Below the pieces are notes generated by a model. It worked only from the letters and a program-made list of their open reading frames with translations. It was not told the DNA's origin and did no database searches. Shown piece after piece: positions 7,935-15,433 of a DNA stretch of 20,012 nucleotides. The stretch lies in IMG/VR virus record IMGVR_UViG_3300044858_002588, positions 1 through 20,012 of that record. One strand, 5' to 3'. This stretch comes from a virus. The number at the start of each line of letters is the position of its first letter. Position 1 is the stretch's first letter. The position numbers were made by a program, and so were the translations under genes.

Positions 7935-8482
7935 TTTTGAAATATCATTAAGGTGTTTCTAAAATAACTTACATAGGGTTCGGGTTCTTTTCTTATTTGT
8001 TCAGTTAGTTCGGGTAAATAGGTTAAGCCTTTTTCTTGTAACTTGTTTATAACATATTCGTTACTCCTACAATTAACGTGTCCTAACCCTTCTTGCCCCT
8101 CAACCGCTACGGATAAGATTAAATATCCTTTAAGATTATTCACTAAGTTATCTACAAAAACGTCCTCATATTCAGCAGGTATGTGTTCCCAAACTTCAAG
8201 ACACAATATATTGCTTTGCTCATAAATAACAAGGTCTTTTGTTAAGTCATGTTCATTTATTATTATTTCTAAATTATTAGATTTATATCCATCAAATCCT
8301 AAAGCTAACATGCCTAAATCACCAAAGTATTGTAAATATTTACCATTGCCACAGCCAAAATCGTATAAGTCATAATTAATAGTAAATGGCTTTAGTAAAT
8401 TGGCCACAAACCTTGCAATATTATAACTAAAAATATGAGCGTGTTGTTCTTCTTCGCTCCAAACACCTGTTTCTGAAATCAT
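7931..8482 (-). CDS. SAM-dependent methyltransferase
   Basis: This 183-residue class I methyltransferase has the glycine-rich SAM-binding motif DFGCGNGKYLQYF near residue 42, an acidic end of strand two (GFDGYKS), and a motif-IV-like LCLEVWEHIPAEYED near residue 93 of the UbiE/Methyltransf_11 style. Further strands (LKGYLILSVAV) follow. The histidine-bearing GHVNCRSNEYV segment resembles small-molecule or sugar methyltransferases, but the substrate cannot be read. It overlaps both neighbours by an ATGA, so it is coupled to the other methyltransferase before it and the double glycosyltransferase after it. A role in modifying a sugar or a nucleotide-sugar made by the same cassette is the simplest inference. 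The length is short but the Rossmann core appears complete. Confidence 0.85.
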   Translation of the reverse strand: MISETGVWSEEEQHAHIFSYNIARFVANLLKPFTINYDLYDFGCGNGKYLQYFGDLGMLALGFDGYKSNNLEIIINEHDLTKDLVIYEQSNILCLEVWEHIPAEYEDVFVDNLVNNLKGYLILSVAVEGQEGLGHVNCRSNEYVINKLQEKGLTYLPELTEQIRKEPEPYVSYFRNTLMIFQK

Positions 8483-9090
8483 TTGAATATAAATATTTGC
8501 TTAGGGTAAAAATGTATTGACTTAATTCCAAAGTAATTTTCTACTCCACTTTCAATTTGTAGGCTGTGTAGTTGGTGTCTAAAAAATCCTATTGCCGTTT
8601 CTTTACTTTCTAAATCTGTTGTGCCTCTAAAATTCTCTTTCCAATAACTTGTGTGCGTATCTTCTACAACATACATTGCACCTTCTTTTAAATAAGGGAA
8701 AACTATCTTAAAAGTCTGTATAGTTAAGTCGTTTATGTGGCTTGCATCGTCAATTACAATATCTGGCACACCTTGCTGAAAGAGATTGTAAAAAGACATT
8801 CCATCGTCTTGGCTAAACTTATGTAATTCTACTCTATGGTCTTTTTTAATTGCGCTTTTATCGTACAAGTCAACTCCAATTATTCGGGCATTATCAAAGT
8901 ATTCAGCCCACATATTTAAACTTCCCCCACCTCTATTGTTAAAATGATATCCGCCCACTCCTATTTCTAACATCGTTATTCCTTTACCCACAAACTCACG
9001 AAAGTATTTGTCATAAATTTCTGTGTAACCATGATGTTGTAATCCTTTGTCGGTTTCGTGTTTAACTGCTATTTCACTAAGCGTTCTCAT
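8479..9090 (-). CDS. Sugar O-methyltransferase of the MycE/macrocin type
   Basis: This 203-residue class I methyltransferase begins with LSEIAVKHETDKG and HGYTEIYDKYF. These are hallmarks of the macrocin/mycinamicin-type sugar O-methyltransferases and CmcI-like relatives. Next come the SAM site TMLEIGVGGY near 39, RIIGVDLYDKS near 70, the acidic DIVIDDASHIND near 110 (metal and catalytic region in this family) and YVVEDTHTSYW near 140. The protein ends FYPKQIFIFK, with a complete core. It likely transfers a methyl group from SAM to a sugar hydroxyl, which fits the glycosyltransferases just downstream. It overlaps the preceding small gene by 14 bases and the next methyltransferase by 4. Family is well supported; the substrate is inferred. 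Confidence 0.88.
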   Translation of the reverse strand: MRTLSEIAVKHETDKGLQHHGYTEIYDKYFREFVGKGITMLEIGVGGYHFNNRGGGSLNMWAEYFDNARIIGVDLYDKSAIKKDHRVELHKFSQDDGMSFYNLFQQGVPDIVIDDASHINDLTIQTFKIVFPYLKEGAMYVVEDTHTSYWKENFRGTTDLESKETAIGFFRHQLHSLQIESGVENYFGIKSIHFYPKQIFIFK

Positions 9091-9286
9091 TGTGTCTAAT
9101 AAATTTTAGTATATCGTAATGTGCTTCCATTTCACAAGCACCGCAATTATTCTTAAAGTCTTTTGCAAAGATTTGTTTGTACCAAGATTTTAATTCGTTG
9201 GAGTGTATATCCCTAAATACTCTGTTGTTTATTTCAGCCCTTATCTTAATAGCTAGTTCTTTCTTTTGTTCTTGACTTAGGTACAT
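9077..9286 (-). CDS. Small Cys-pair protein of unknown function
   Basis: This 69-residue protein has a helical, lysine-rich N-terminus, a WYKQIFAKDFK segment, and a CGAC pair at residues 48-51 followed by a helix (EAHYDILKFI). Similar small proteins with a single CxxC before a helix occur in phage structural clusters, but I cannot name a family. One CxxC pair could bind metal as a dimer or be redox active. Its ATG at 9286 directly follows the eight-T tail of the intrinsic terminator, leaving no leader. It overlaps the sugar methyltransferase gene by 14 bases, so it may couple translation into the cargo block. Confidence 0.65.
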   Translation of the reverse strand: MYLSQEQKKELAIKIRAEINNRVFRDIHSNELKSWYKQIFAKDFKNNCGACEMEAHYDILKFIRHNENA

Positions 9287-9316
9287 AAAAAAAAGGGCAA
9301 CCGTTAATGATTGCCC
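9287..9316 (-). terminator. Intrinsic terminator after the tail tube gene
   Basis: On the minus strand GGGCAA (9316-9311) pairs with TTGCCC (9300-9295) across a ten-base loop, and is followed directly by eight T residues (9294-9287). This is a classical intrinsic terminator, 22 bases after the stop of the tube-like gene. The T-run touches the ATG of the next gene, so genes beyond it depend on read-through or antitermination, or on a promoter I could not find. Confidence 0.85.
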
Positions 9317-9338
9317 TACGAATTTAACTAAATTTTTC

Positions 9339-9911
9339 TTATTGAGAAATACCGTTTAAATAAGTGATCGTATTTGCAAGCGTTCCGTTAACTAACATCT
9401 GCTTTGGTAAACCTAATTGCTCACCGCTTAACGTTACAACAAACGCTGTGTTGTCGTTTAACAACGCACCCAAACCGCCTGTACCTGCTGAACAGTTTAA
9501 CCCAAAGTCTAAGCCGTAAACCTCAATTCCACCATACTGACCCTGAACCGCCACAAATACGTCATCTGCATTAATCAAACTTTCAATCGCTTCTCTTTCT
9601 GTTGGGGTAGAATAATACAAAGCCAAGATAGTTGATTGGTTAACGGTATTAACGTTTTCGCCAGGCACAACTTCATTCGTTGTTGAATGCTTTGATTTCT
9701 TTCCTATAAACTTTTTAAGCGTATAAGGTATAGAAGCAACTGCTGTTAAATTTAAGCTATCTACATATCCGTTTACATCGGTAGTGTATTTAGCATCTTC
9801 ATCTAACATAGATAGTTGTCCTATCCATACTCTTTTATCTATACCGCCTACTTTGTTTAAGGCTGCACATGAAGGGTCTACCCCTCTTATTAATTCAATA
9901 CAAGTTGCCAT
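9339..9911 (-). CDS. Probable major tail tube protein
   Basis: This 190-residue protein is compact, beta-rich and without a membrane segment. It starts with a Cys-containing segment, then KRVWIGQLSMLDED, YTTDVNGYVDSL, and a central TTNEVVPGENVNTVNQ region. A later part reads STPTEREAIESLINADDVFVAVQ, GGIEVYGLDFGLNCSAGTGGL. The order of a variable loop, an 'LYYSTP' strand and a glycine-rich end resembles tail tube or other abundant virion proteins of Bacteroidota phages. It is separated from the capsid gene by a 40-base gap containing a GC hairpin and is followed by a strong terminator, as expected for a heavily expressed structural gene. A minor head or decoration protein is the main alternative. 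Confidence 0.65.
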   Translation of the reverse strand: MATCIELIRGVDPSCAALNKVGGIDKRVWIGQLSMLDEDAKYTTDVNGYVDSLNLTAVASIPYTLKKFIGKKSKHSTTNEVVPGENVNTVNQSTILALYYSTPTEREAIESLINADDVFVAVQGQYGGIEVYGLDFGLNCSAGTGGLGALLNDNTAFVVTLSGEQLGLPKQMLVNGTLANTITYLNGISQ

Positions 9912-9927
9912 GTTTTATAAAATTTAT

Positions 9928-9945
9928 GGGGGCTGTTACACCCCC
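9928..9945 (-). other. GC hairpin between capsid and tube genes
   Basis: On the minus strand five G residues (9945-9941) pair with five C residues (9932-9928) across an eight-base loop in the 40-base gap after the capsid stop. It is followed by an A/T-rich stretch rather than a clean T-run. It could be a weak terminator, an RNA processing site or a 3'-end stabiliser for capsid mRNA. Confidence 0.5.
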
Positions 9946-9951
9946 TTGTAA

Positions 9952-10965
9952 TTAAAATCCTGCGATAACGTTTAATGCTCCGTAACCAAATTCGTAGTCG
10001 AACAAACAAGAACCTGCCATGTAATACTTATCGTCTTTCTTCTCATACCATGAGTTAGTTTTCAAGATGCCATCTGCATCCATCAAAATCTTATGGTTAG
10101 AAGGTTCTGTTAAGATTACTCTGTAAGGGTCTTCAGTAATACCTGATTGAGTAAAGTCCTCTTCTAATCTCTCATCTACAATGGGCACAACTACAATTGG
10201 AATACCTAAGAACTGTGCTGCATCTAAGCCATCAGTGATGCTTTCACGTTGAATTACACCCGCATTTGTTTGAGTGGTTACATACAAATAGTTAAGGTAT
10301 AAGTCATAAACACTTTCAGTCCATATCCACGCTTTATTAGCTTTAGGAACGTTTCTTAACAAACGTGGTTGAGCATCATAAACCGCTTTCATAGTTGTAA
10401 AGAAATTAGTAGCATTTAAGTTAGTCGCATTTAATGCGCCTGCATCTACTACTAAATCATCACCTGTAAATGATGGAGTTACTGAACCCGCTTTTAACTT
10501 TTTATAAATACCATCTTTAATAGCATAGTAAGGGTTTGAACTAGCTTCATCACCTAAGAACGCAATGGTTAACATATCTCTGTTAAAAGCATAACCACGC
10601 ATATCAGCCATGTAGCTAACAACCTCTGGGCTTAATTCGCCACGCTGCCAACCTGTCGGCAACCCATCTGCAAATATGGTATTGATTAAAGGTATGTAAC
10701 ATTGTTCTGTTGCTGCTTCAATTTCAACAGGGCTAAGTGTTTTCTTAGCGAAGTTAGTGCCACCCACAAAGTTCCAACCACAAGCTACTTTCTTACTTGC
10801 AATTTTATCCAATTGTGTGTTGAAGTACAATTCTCTGTTTTTAAATGCTCCCACCATGAAATCAAACGGTAACGATTGAATTTGCGGGTCGTTCAAATAT
10901 GGCTTAAGATATAAGTCATATTCTGCGGTTTCTTGCGTAGGTACGCTAACGATTAAATTTGCCAT
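9952..10965 (-). CDS. Major capsid protein
   Basis: This 337-residue protein lies two bases after the protease-scaffold gene, the usual place for the major capsid protein. The N-terminal 100 residues are polar (TQETAEYDLYLKPYLNDPQIQ). The middle (RGYAFNRDMLTIAFLGDEAS, then KLKAGSVTPSF) and the C-terminal half (KAWIWTESVYDLYLNYLYV, LGIPIVVVPIVDERL, ILTEPSNHKILMDADG) follow the pattern of Bacteroidota phage capsid proteins with an HK97-type fold. The IPIVVVP strand with the following acidic turn resembles the late P-domain strand of HK97-fold capsids. There is no separate scaffold gene; the C-terminal part of the upstream protease probably serves. The fold is inferred; the role is well supported by synteny. 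Confidence 0.85.
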   Translation of the reverse strand: MANLIVSVPTQETAEYDLYLKPYLNDPQIQSLPFDFMVGAFKNRELYFNTQLDKIASKKVACGWNFVGGTNFAKKTLSPVEIEAATEQCYIPLINTIFADGLPTGWQRGELSPEVVSYMADMRGYAFNRDMLTIAFLGDEASSNPYYAIKDGIYKKLKAGSVTPSFTGDDLVVDAGALNATNLNATNFFTTMKAVYDAQPRLLRNVPKANKAWIWTESVYDLYLNYLYVTTQTNAGVIQRESITDGLDAAQFLGIPIVVVPIVDERLEEDFTQSGITEDPYRVILTEPSNHKILMDADGILKTNSWYEKKDDKYYMAGSCLFDYEFGYGALNVIAGF

Positions 10966-10967
10966 TT

Positions 10968-12107
10968 CTATTTTTGTTTTTGTTTGTTACGAAATTCTAT
11001 TGCTTTTTCTGTTAATGTTTTTTGTGGTGCAGCACCTTTTGAAAAGTCTTGAAACTCTTCGATTTTGCCTGTCAATAATTGCGCTTTGAAGTTGTCAAAC
11101 TCTTTTTGTGCGTTTATGATATTGGTTTCGGCTTGTGCTTTTAATGTTTCGGCTTCTGTTAACTTAGCTGTCATTTCAGCTAATTGAGTTTCTAAGGCTG
11201 TTACCTTATTCATTAACTCTTCTTCTTTTTTCTTAGCTGCTTCAACATCTGCTGCTTCTTTTACCTCTGTAATTACTCCATCAGCAACAACTATTACTCT
11301 GCCATCTTCGGTAGCGTGTTCACCATTTGGTGCAGGTGTTTCGGTAGGCTCACCGTTCTCAACAGTTACTACTCGCTTGCCCATTAAATCGCCATCTTCG
11401 GTAAATACAAATACTTCTTTGTCATCGTCTAATTTGACAACCATGTTTTTAATGTTGCCTTTTAAAAGGGCTTTGATAGTTGAGAACTTTCTCTCTAACC
11501 ATGACTGTTGTTCTTGTGTAAATTCTTTCATGTTTTCAATGTTTATTTGTGCTTTAATTGGTAATTGATTTCTAAATGATGTTGAGATTGAATTTTCTAT
11601 GCTGCCTATCAATCCGATTTCAAGCATTTTATCAGCAGTAAGTTTTATTTCATTTTGCATTAAGTGCAATATTTCTTCTGCTTTTGCTGTTAATCTTTTT
11701 AAATAGAAATTGTAAATCTTTTCTTCTTCATGCTTCAAGTCCTCTGATAATTTTTTCAAATCGTCAGCTTCCATTGGAGTAGGTGATTGCGGTGTCCAAA
11801 TGGGATTGTGAATGTAGCCTGTTGAGTTCTTAGTTGACCTTACATTATCTTTAGGCAAAGCACCAATTATAATAGTTGTTATTGAAGCAACCATGCCTTC
11901 AATTTTCGCTGTTACCTTTTTAGTATTCTGTAGCGAAACTAAGTAGTCATGTATTGCCCACCCCTCATAAACATCGCCACCTTCTGAATTAATAAACAAC
12001 TCTATTTCGGTAGCATCGGGATTGCTTTCAACCATAGATTTTAAAGTAGAAAGGCTAAACCCTCCGTACTTGTCAATATATCCGTCTATGTTTACTTTTA
12101 ACTTCAC
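10968..12107 (-). CDS. ClpP-type head maturation protease with scaffold-like C-terminus
   Basis: This 379-residue protein starts at a GTG (12107); no ATG lies between it and the upstream in-frame stop, and the first beta strand (KLKVNIDGYI) needs this start. Residues 1-170 match ClpP-type phage prohead proteases: INSEGGDVYEGWAI near 40 (oxyanion loop), GMVAS with the nucleophile Ser75, and YIHNP with His100. Glu153 is a possible third residue, before the LTADKMLEIGLIGSI end helix. Residues about 193-379 are charged and include a long coiled coil (about 285-350), as in scaffold domains removed during head maturation. An internal ATG at 11531 (Met193) could yield a separate 187-residue scaffold. 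It lies directly upstream of the capsid gene. Confidence 0.85.
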   Translation of the reverse strand: MKLKVNIDGYIDKYGGFSLSTLKSMVESNPDATEIELFINSEGGDVYEGWAIHDYLVSLQNTKKVTAKIEGMVASITTIIIGALPKDNVRSTKNSTGYIHNPIWTPQSPTPMEADDLKKLSEDLKHEEEKIYNFYLKRLTAKAEEILHLMQNEIKLTADKMLEIGLIGSIENSISTSFRNQLPIKAQINIENMKEFTQEQQSWLERKFSTIKALLKGNIKNMVVKLDDDKEVFVFTEDGDLMGKRVVTVENGEPTETPAPNGEHATEDGRVIVVADGVITEVKEAADVEAAKKKEEELMNKVTALETQLAEMTAKLTEAETLKAQAETNIINAQKEFDNFKAQLLTGKIEEFQDFSKGAAPQKTLTEKAIEFRNKQKQK

Positions 12108-12156
12108 GAAACAAAAATTATATTATTTCGATGGTTATGTTTATATTTACAGCAAT

Positions 12157-12342
12157 ATGCAGCACAAACTTTATAAGAAGCGTGTAATGACCACTTTGAA
12201 GGGTGAAACGCTACGGAGGTTTTTATTCTTTCAACAAGATGAAAGCATGGGCGAAGCAGAAGCCCTAAGATATTTAGTTAATAAAGCCATGCAAAATATT
12301 AATGAGCATAGGTATAATCAGTTTTTGCAAAATAAGAAGTAA
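12157..12342 (+). CDS. Ribbon-helix-helix-like small regulator
   Basis: This plus-strand gene encodes 61 residues from the ATG at 12157. The frame is open further upstream to 12022, but that part is antisense to the protease gene and looks unlike a domain; an ATG at 12187 is also possible. From residue 9 the protein aligns without gaps to the ribbon-helix-helix pattern. A beta strand (RVMTTL) is followed by a first helix (KGETLRRFLFFQQDES), a turn, and a second helix (EAEALRYLVNKAMQ). RHH proteins are DNA-binding dimers that often repress their own operon. It is divergent from the protease gene and is followed closely by two unknown genes, so it may control this small cassette. The match is by pattern only. 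Confidence 0.6.
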   Translation: MQHKLYKKRVMTTLKGETLRRFLFFQQDESMGEAEALRYLVNKAMQNINEHRYNQFLQNKK

Positions 12343-12346
12343 CATT

Positions 12347-12616
12347 ATGTCTAATTCAGCTTTAAGTCCAATTAATAGCGAACTTTTAGAAAACATTATT
12401 AGCATTATTCTTGACTATAAGGATAAATCTTTTAATGATATTTCTATTGAAATATGTAAAGGGAAAGTAAAATATAGGTGTACTGCAACTTTTAAAGATG
12501 GTGTTTTATATTTTGCATTTACTTCTACAAAAGACAATAAAGTGTTAAAATACGCTTCTACTGAAAAGTCGGCTATAAATAATTATTTATTGAATAAAAT
12601 GTTTAATAGTAACTAA
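12347..12616 (+). CDS. Small hypothetical protein in plus-strand cassette
   Basis: This 89-residue protein begins at the ATG at 12347, four bases after the stop of the RHH-like gene; an in-frame ATG at 12302 would overlap that gene. A helical N-terminus (NSELLENIISIILDYK) is followed by beta strands (ISIEICKGKVKYRCTATF, VLYFAFTST) and a final helix (EKSAINNYLLNKMF). The alpha-beta-alpha layout is a plausible small fold, but I recognise no family. It has no signal peptide or membrane segment. Tight spacing with both neighbours indicates one transcript. A toxin-antitoxin, anti-defence or moron role is possible but not shown. Confidence 0.55.
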   Translation: MSNSALSPINSELLENIISIILDYKDKSFNDISIEICKGKVKYRCTATFKDGVLYFAFTSTKDNKVLKYASTEKSAINNYLLNKMFNSN

Positions 12617-12617
12617 T

Positions 12618-12938
12618 ATGAACGTACAAGCAGAAATAATTAAAATTGAATTAATTGATACTACACACACAACTAAAAAATACCTAGTAGATGTTTTTCT
12701 TTATTTTGATTTAAAGGGCGAAACTGTTACGCCTAATACTTCAACTGAATTTACATTTAACCTAAATCAAATGCCACGTGTATATGATTTAGCTAAAATA
12801 GAAAAATTTAATTTTGAACAATTATTATTAATTGCTTCTGAAAATAAAGAAACAAATCTTGATTTTATAAATCCATCTTTATTTGATTACCAAATTAAAG
12901 AGGGTAAAATAATTGAAAAAGGAAATCCTTTTGGCTAA
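12618..12938 (+). CDS. Hypothetical protein at the end of the plus-strand cassette
   Basis: This 106-residue protein starts one base after the preceding stop. It has beta strands (VQAEIIKIELID, KYLVDVFLYFDL, STEFTFNLNQM), a helix (NFEQLLLIASEN) and a C-terminal segment NPSLFDYQIKEGKIIEKGNPFG. I do not recognise a family. Its TAA at 12936-12938 interlocks with the TAG of the tape measure gene on the other strand (12937-12935), so the two converging genes share the bases CTAA. This shows that the cassette is fitted exactly against the tape measure gene. The intact, well-packed frame argues for a real gene. Confidence 0.55.
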   Translation: MNVQAEIIKIELIDTTHTTKKYLVDVFLYFDLKGETVTPNTSTEFTFNLNQMPRVYDLAKIEKFNFEQLLLIASENKETNLDFINPSLFDYQIKEGKIIEKGNPFG

Positions 12939-15433
12939 ATCTCACTAATTCTTATAGACCTATTTCTTTTTGCGGTCTTTTTTTCGTATTCAACTATTGA
13001 TAGTTCGGGAGCGGGTAAATTGCTTAGTGAATTATTTAAAGCACGTTGTAATCTTATGTTTTCGTTTACTACTGCAACACTTCCGCTCATGCCTACATTA
13101 GTATTGATTGCGCCACCATTAGCTAAGTGCGTGCCTGTTGTAGTCCACGCATTACCGCCAAATGCTTTGTTAATGTTTGAGAATTTATTTATTGCTTGGT
13201 AAGCATTTTTCTTCATTACAAATAAGCCTTCCCCGCCTTCTACATTAGCTACTAATCTGTTACCTACAAATACATTCTCACCGCCTTGACTATGTGATTT
13301 ACCATCAATATCAATTGCACCACCCTCTTCTAACTTAGGCACTGTTGCCTGTGCTACTGTTTGCGCTGCAATGGTTGCAATAGATATACCTGCTTGCACA
13401 TTGTTTCTCACTCTTAACGCTGCTGCTTGACCTTGTGCAACAAAGAACGCAGGGTTAGGAAATCCTAAAGGATTGAATGGCGCAACACTTGTAGCATTAG
13501 CTGTTATGATTGCATTAGCACGTTGCGTTTGTATTACCACATCTGCTATGGCTGCTGCCTTTTCTGCTACCAATAGAATAGTCTGTAACTCACTATTATT
13601 GCCTGCTATCTGTTGGGCAATTGCTATAACTCCCTGAGCAGATGCAAGTCTTGCGTCTTGTATGGCTTGTTCTGCTTGACGTACTTGTTCTAGTAATTCT
13701 AACCTTTGTTCGGTGTTTTCTCTTTCTGCATTTAATTCGTCTTGTAGTTTATTAAATTGAGTATCTAATTCTTTTTGATTAAAATCTTCAATTACTTTAA
13801 GCCTTTCTTCTCTAAACTTTTCAGTTATTTCTAAATCAGAAAGACCTGCTTGTTCTAAAAATTCACGCCTGCCCTCTTGTTGTAAATCTAAATTCTCTAA
13901 CTCCTTTTCTACACCTGTTAAAAATTCTTCAATATATTTTTTCTGATTTTCAGTAGCTACTTTAAAATAATCTTTTATGATTTCTTTTTTGTCATTAAGT
14001 ATTTTGTTGTTTTCTTTTTCTTCTTTATTCAGCAACTTAATCAATTGCAATTGTTTGTCTTTTCCAGCATCTCGAACTTTAATTAATTGCGCTTCTAAGT
14101 CTTGTAGTTCTTTATTGCCCTCTCTGTCTGTTATGTTTTGCGATTGCGTAAGTTTTAGTTCTTGTATCTTTTTACTTATAATATCCTCTTCTAACTTTTG
14201 AAGTTTAGCAGTATTTGCCAAAATTTCATCGGTTGCTTTTTTCCTTTCTTGTGCTGTTGATTTAACAGACTTGGCAATAATTAATAACTCTTTTTCTCTG
14301 CTTTCAAATTCTGCCCTGCGTTTATTTATTGCACCTTCTAAATCTTCTATTTCTCTTTGAATGTTTACTATTTCTTGACCTTTTTTAGCTGCATCGGTTA
14401 AGAATTTCCCTGCTGCTTTTGCACTGTTTTCTAATTTATCTGTTAAATTTTCTACGCCTGTTGCTAATTGGGCTACTCCGTTTGTAATCTTTTTAGTGTC
14501 ACCTTCTAATATTCCATCAAGGATAACTCCAAATGATTTTAAACGATTTAATAAGTTGCCTTGCAAGAAATCTACTAAATCTTTGATAGCTTTTTTCGGG
14601 TTACTAAATATATCAATTAATTGCACCCCTAACTTTTGTGCTTCACCAAATAATGACTTTACAACTCCTGATATATTTGCAAACGCATCTTCTAATAAGT
14701 CAACTCCTTTTTCAGTTGTGGCTAATGCTGCTATAAGAGAACCCAACAATACTACAAACGCACCTATACCTGTTGAAATTAAAGCCAATTTAAGCACGTT
14801 CATTGCTGCCGATAACCCGCCTGTAGATATTATGGACAACTTAGTTGCTCCATCGGCTGCTTTTTGCCCTGTTATGTAGGCTGCTAATTGTGTTTTAGCA
14901 TCTTTTAAAGCATCATTATAACCATTAAATGTAGTTTCTAAAGTGCCTAATGATACACCGAATATGTTTATTTCACTTACTGCATTCTTTAATGCTCCTT
15001 GATAGTTACCAACATTCCTAACATTATTGCCTATTGCGCTTTCTTGCTCTTTTAATTGGTCTGATAGTTTACGTATTTGCTCGGTTTGTTCGGTAGTAGG
15101 CTTTTTTAAGTTAATATATTCTGCCGTTAACTGCTTTAGTAAATCTCTGTTTTGCTGAATAGAGTTATTGTAAAAATTACTTGTATCGGTTGCGCTTTTT
15201 TGTACTGCTGAATAACCTTCAACTGCTCTACTTAATACCCTTTGTTCATTGGCTAAGTTTTTAATTACTACTTGGTTTGCTTCATAGCTTTTGGCTGCTT
15301 CTTGGTTGCCTTTTTTTACTTCCTCTGTTAGCTGTTTCTGCTGTTCTTTATACGCATTTATATCCGCACGTATTTGTACTAGCTTATCTACTGCTCCTTT
15401 AATGTCTATATCAAATATTACTACCTCTGCCAT
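12935..15433 (-). CDS. Tail tape measure protein
   Basis: This 832-residue protein sets tail length and helps DNA eject. The N-terminal 200 residues are coiled coil (KQQKQLTEEVKKGNQEAAK and similar). A hydrophobic glycine/alanine-rich segment follows at about 205-240 (STGIGAFVVLLGSLIAALAT), typical of tape measure proteins. A very long charged coiled coil then runs to about 620, followed by an alanine-rich helix (AEKAAAIADVVIQTQRANAI) and a Gly-rich C-terminal part (EEGGAIDIDGKSHSQGGENVF, then VEGGEGLFVMKKNA) that recurs in Bacteroidota phage tape measures. It starts directly after the stop of the hub-like gene. Its 3' end is interlocked with the plus-strand cassette. No peptidase domain is visible. 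Confidence 0.9.
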   Translation of the reverse strand: MAEVVIFDIDIKGAVDKLVQIRADINAYKEQQKQLTEEVKKGNQEAAKSYEANQVVIKNLANEQRVLSRAVEGYSAVQKSATDTSNFYNNSIQQNRDLLKQLTAEYINLKKPTTEQTEQIRKLSDQLKEQESAIGNNVRNVGNYQGALKNAVSEINIFGVSLGTLETTFNGYNDALKDAKTQLAAYITGQKAADGATKLSIISTGGLSAAMNVLKLALISTGIGAFVVLLGSLIAALATTEKGVDLLEDAFANISGVVKSLFGEAQKLGVQLIDIFSNPKKAIKDLVDFLQGNLLNRLKSFGVILDGILEGDTKKITNGVAQLATGVENLTDKLENSAKAAGKFLTDAAKKGQEIVNIQREIEDLEGAINKRRAEFESREKELLIIAKSVKSTAQERKKATDEILANTAKLQKLEEDIISKKIQELKLTQSQNITDREGNKELQDLEAQLIKVRDAGKDKQLQLIKLLNKEEKENNKILNDKKEIIKDYFKVATENQKKYIEEFLTGVEKELENLDLQQEGRREFLEQAGLSDLEITEKFREERLKVIEDFNQKELDTQFNKLQDELNAERENTEQRLELLEQVRQAEQAIQDARLASAQGVIAIAQQIAGNNSELQTILLVAEKAAAIADVVIQTQRANAIITANATSVAPFNPLGFPNPAFFVAQGQAAALRVRNNVQAGISIATIAAQTVAQATVPKLEEGGAIDIDGKSHSQGGENVFVGNRLVANVEGGEGLFVMKKNAYQAINKFSNINKAFGGNAWTTTGTHLANGGAINTNVGMSGSVAVVNENIRLQRALNNSLSNLPAPELSIVEYEKKTAKRNRSIRISEI
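12956..12984 (+). terminator. Candidate terminator of the plus-strand cassette
   Basis: AGACC (12956-12960) pairs with GGTCT (12974-12978) over a thirteen-base loop, and seven T residues (12978-12984) follow. It lies 17 bases after the stop of the last plus-strand gene, inside the 3' end of the tape measure coding region. The stem is only five base pairs, so its strength is uncertain. Confidence 0.5.

Noticed and set aside
12022-12156. Upstream 45 codons of the RHH-like frame
   Set aside because: They overlap the protease start region on the other strand and add no domain; the fold begins after the ATG at 12157.
12108-12156. Promoters for the protease and the plus-strand cassette
   Set aside because: Several A/T-rich segments partly resemble the Bacteroidota TAnnTTTG box, but none has a matching upstream TTTG at the right distance, so I do not call one.
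14496-14879. Plus-strand frame of 127 codons inside the tape measure gene
   Set aside because: Antisense shadow of a strongly supported gene; composition is low-complexity and no operon partner exists.
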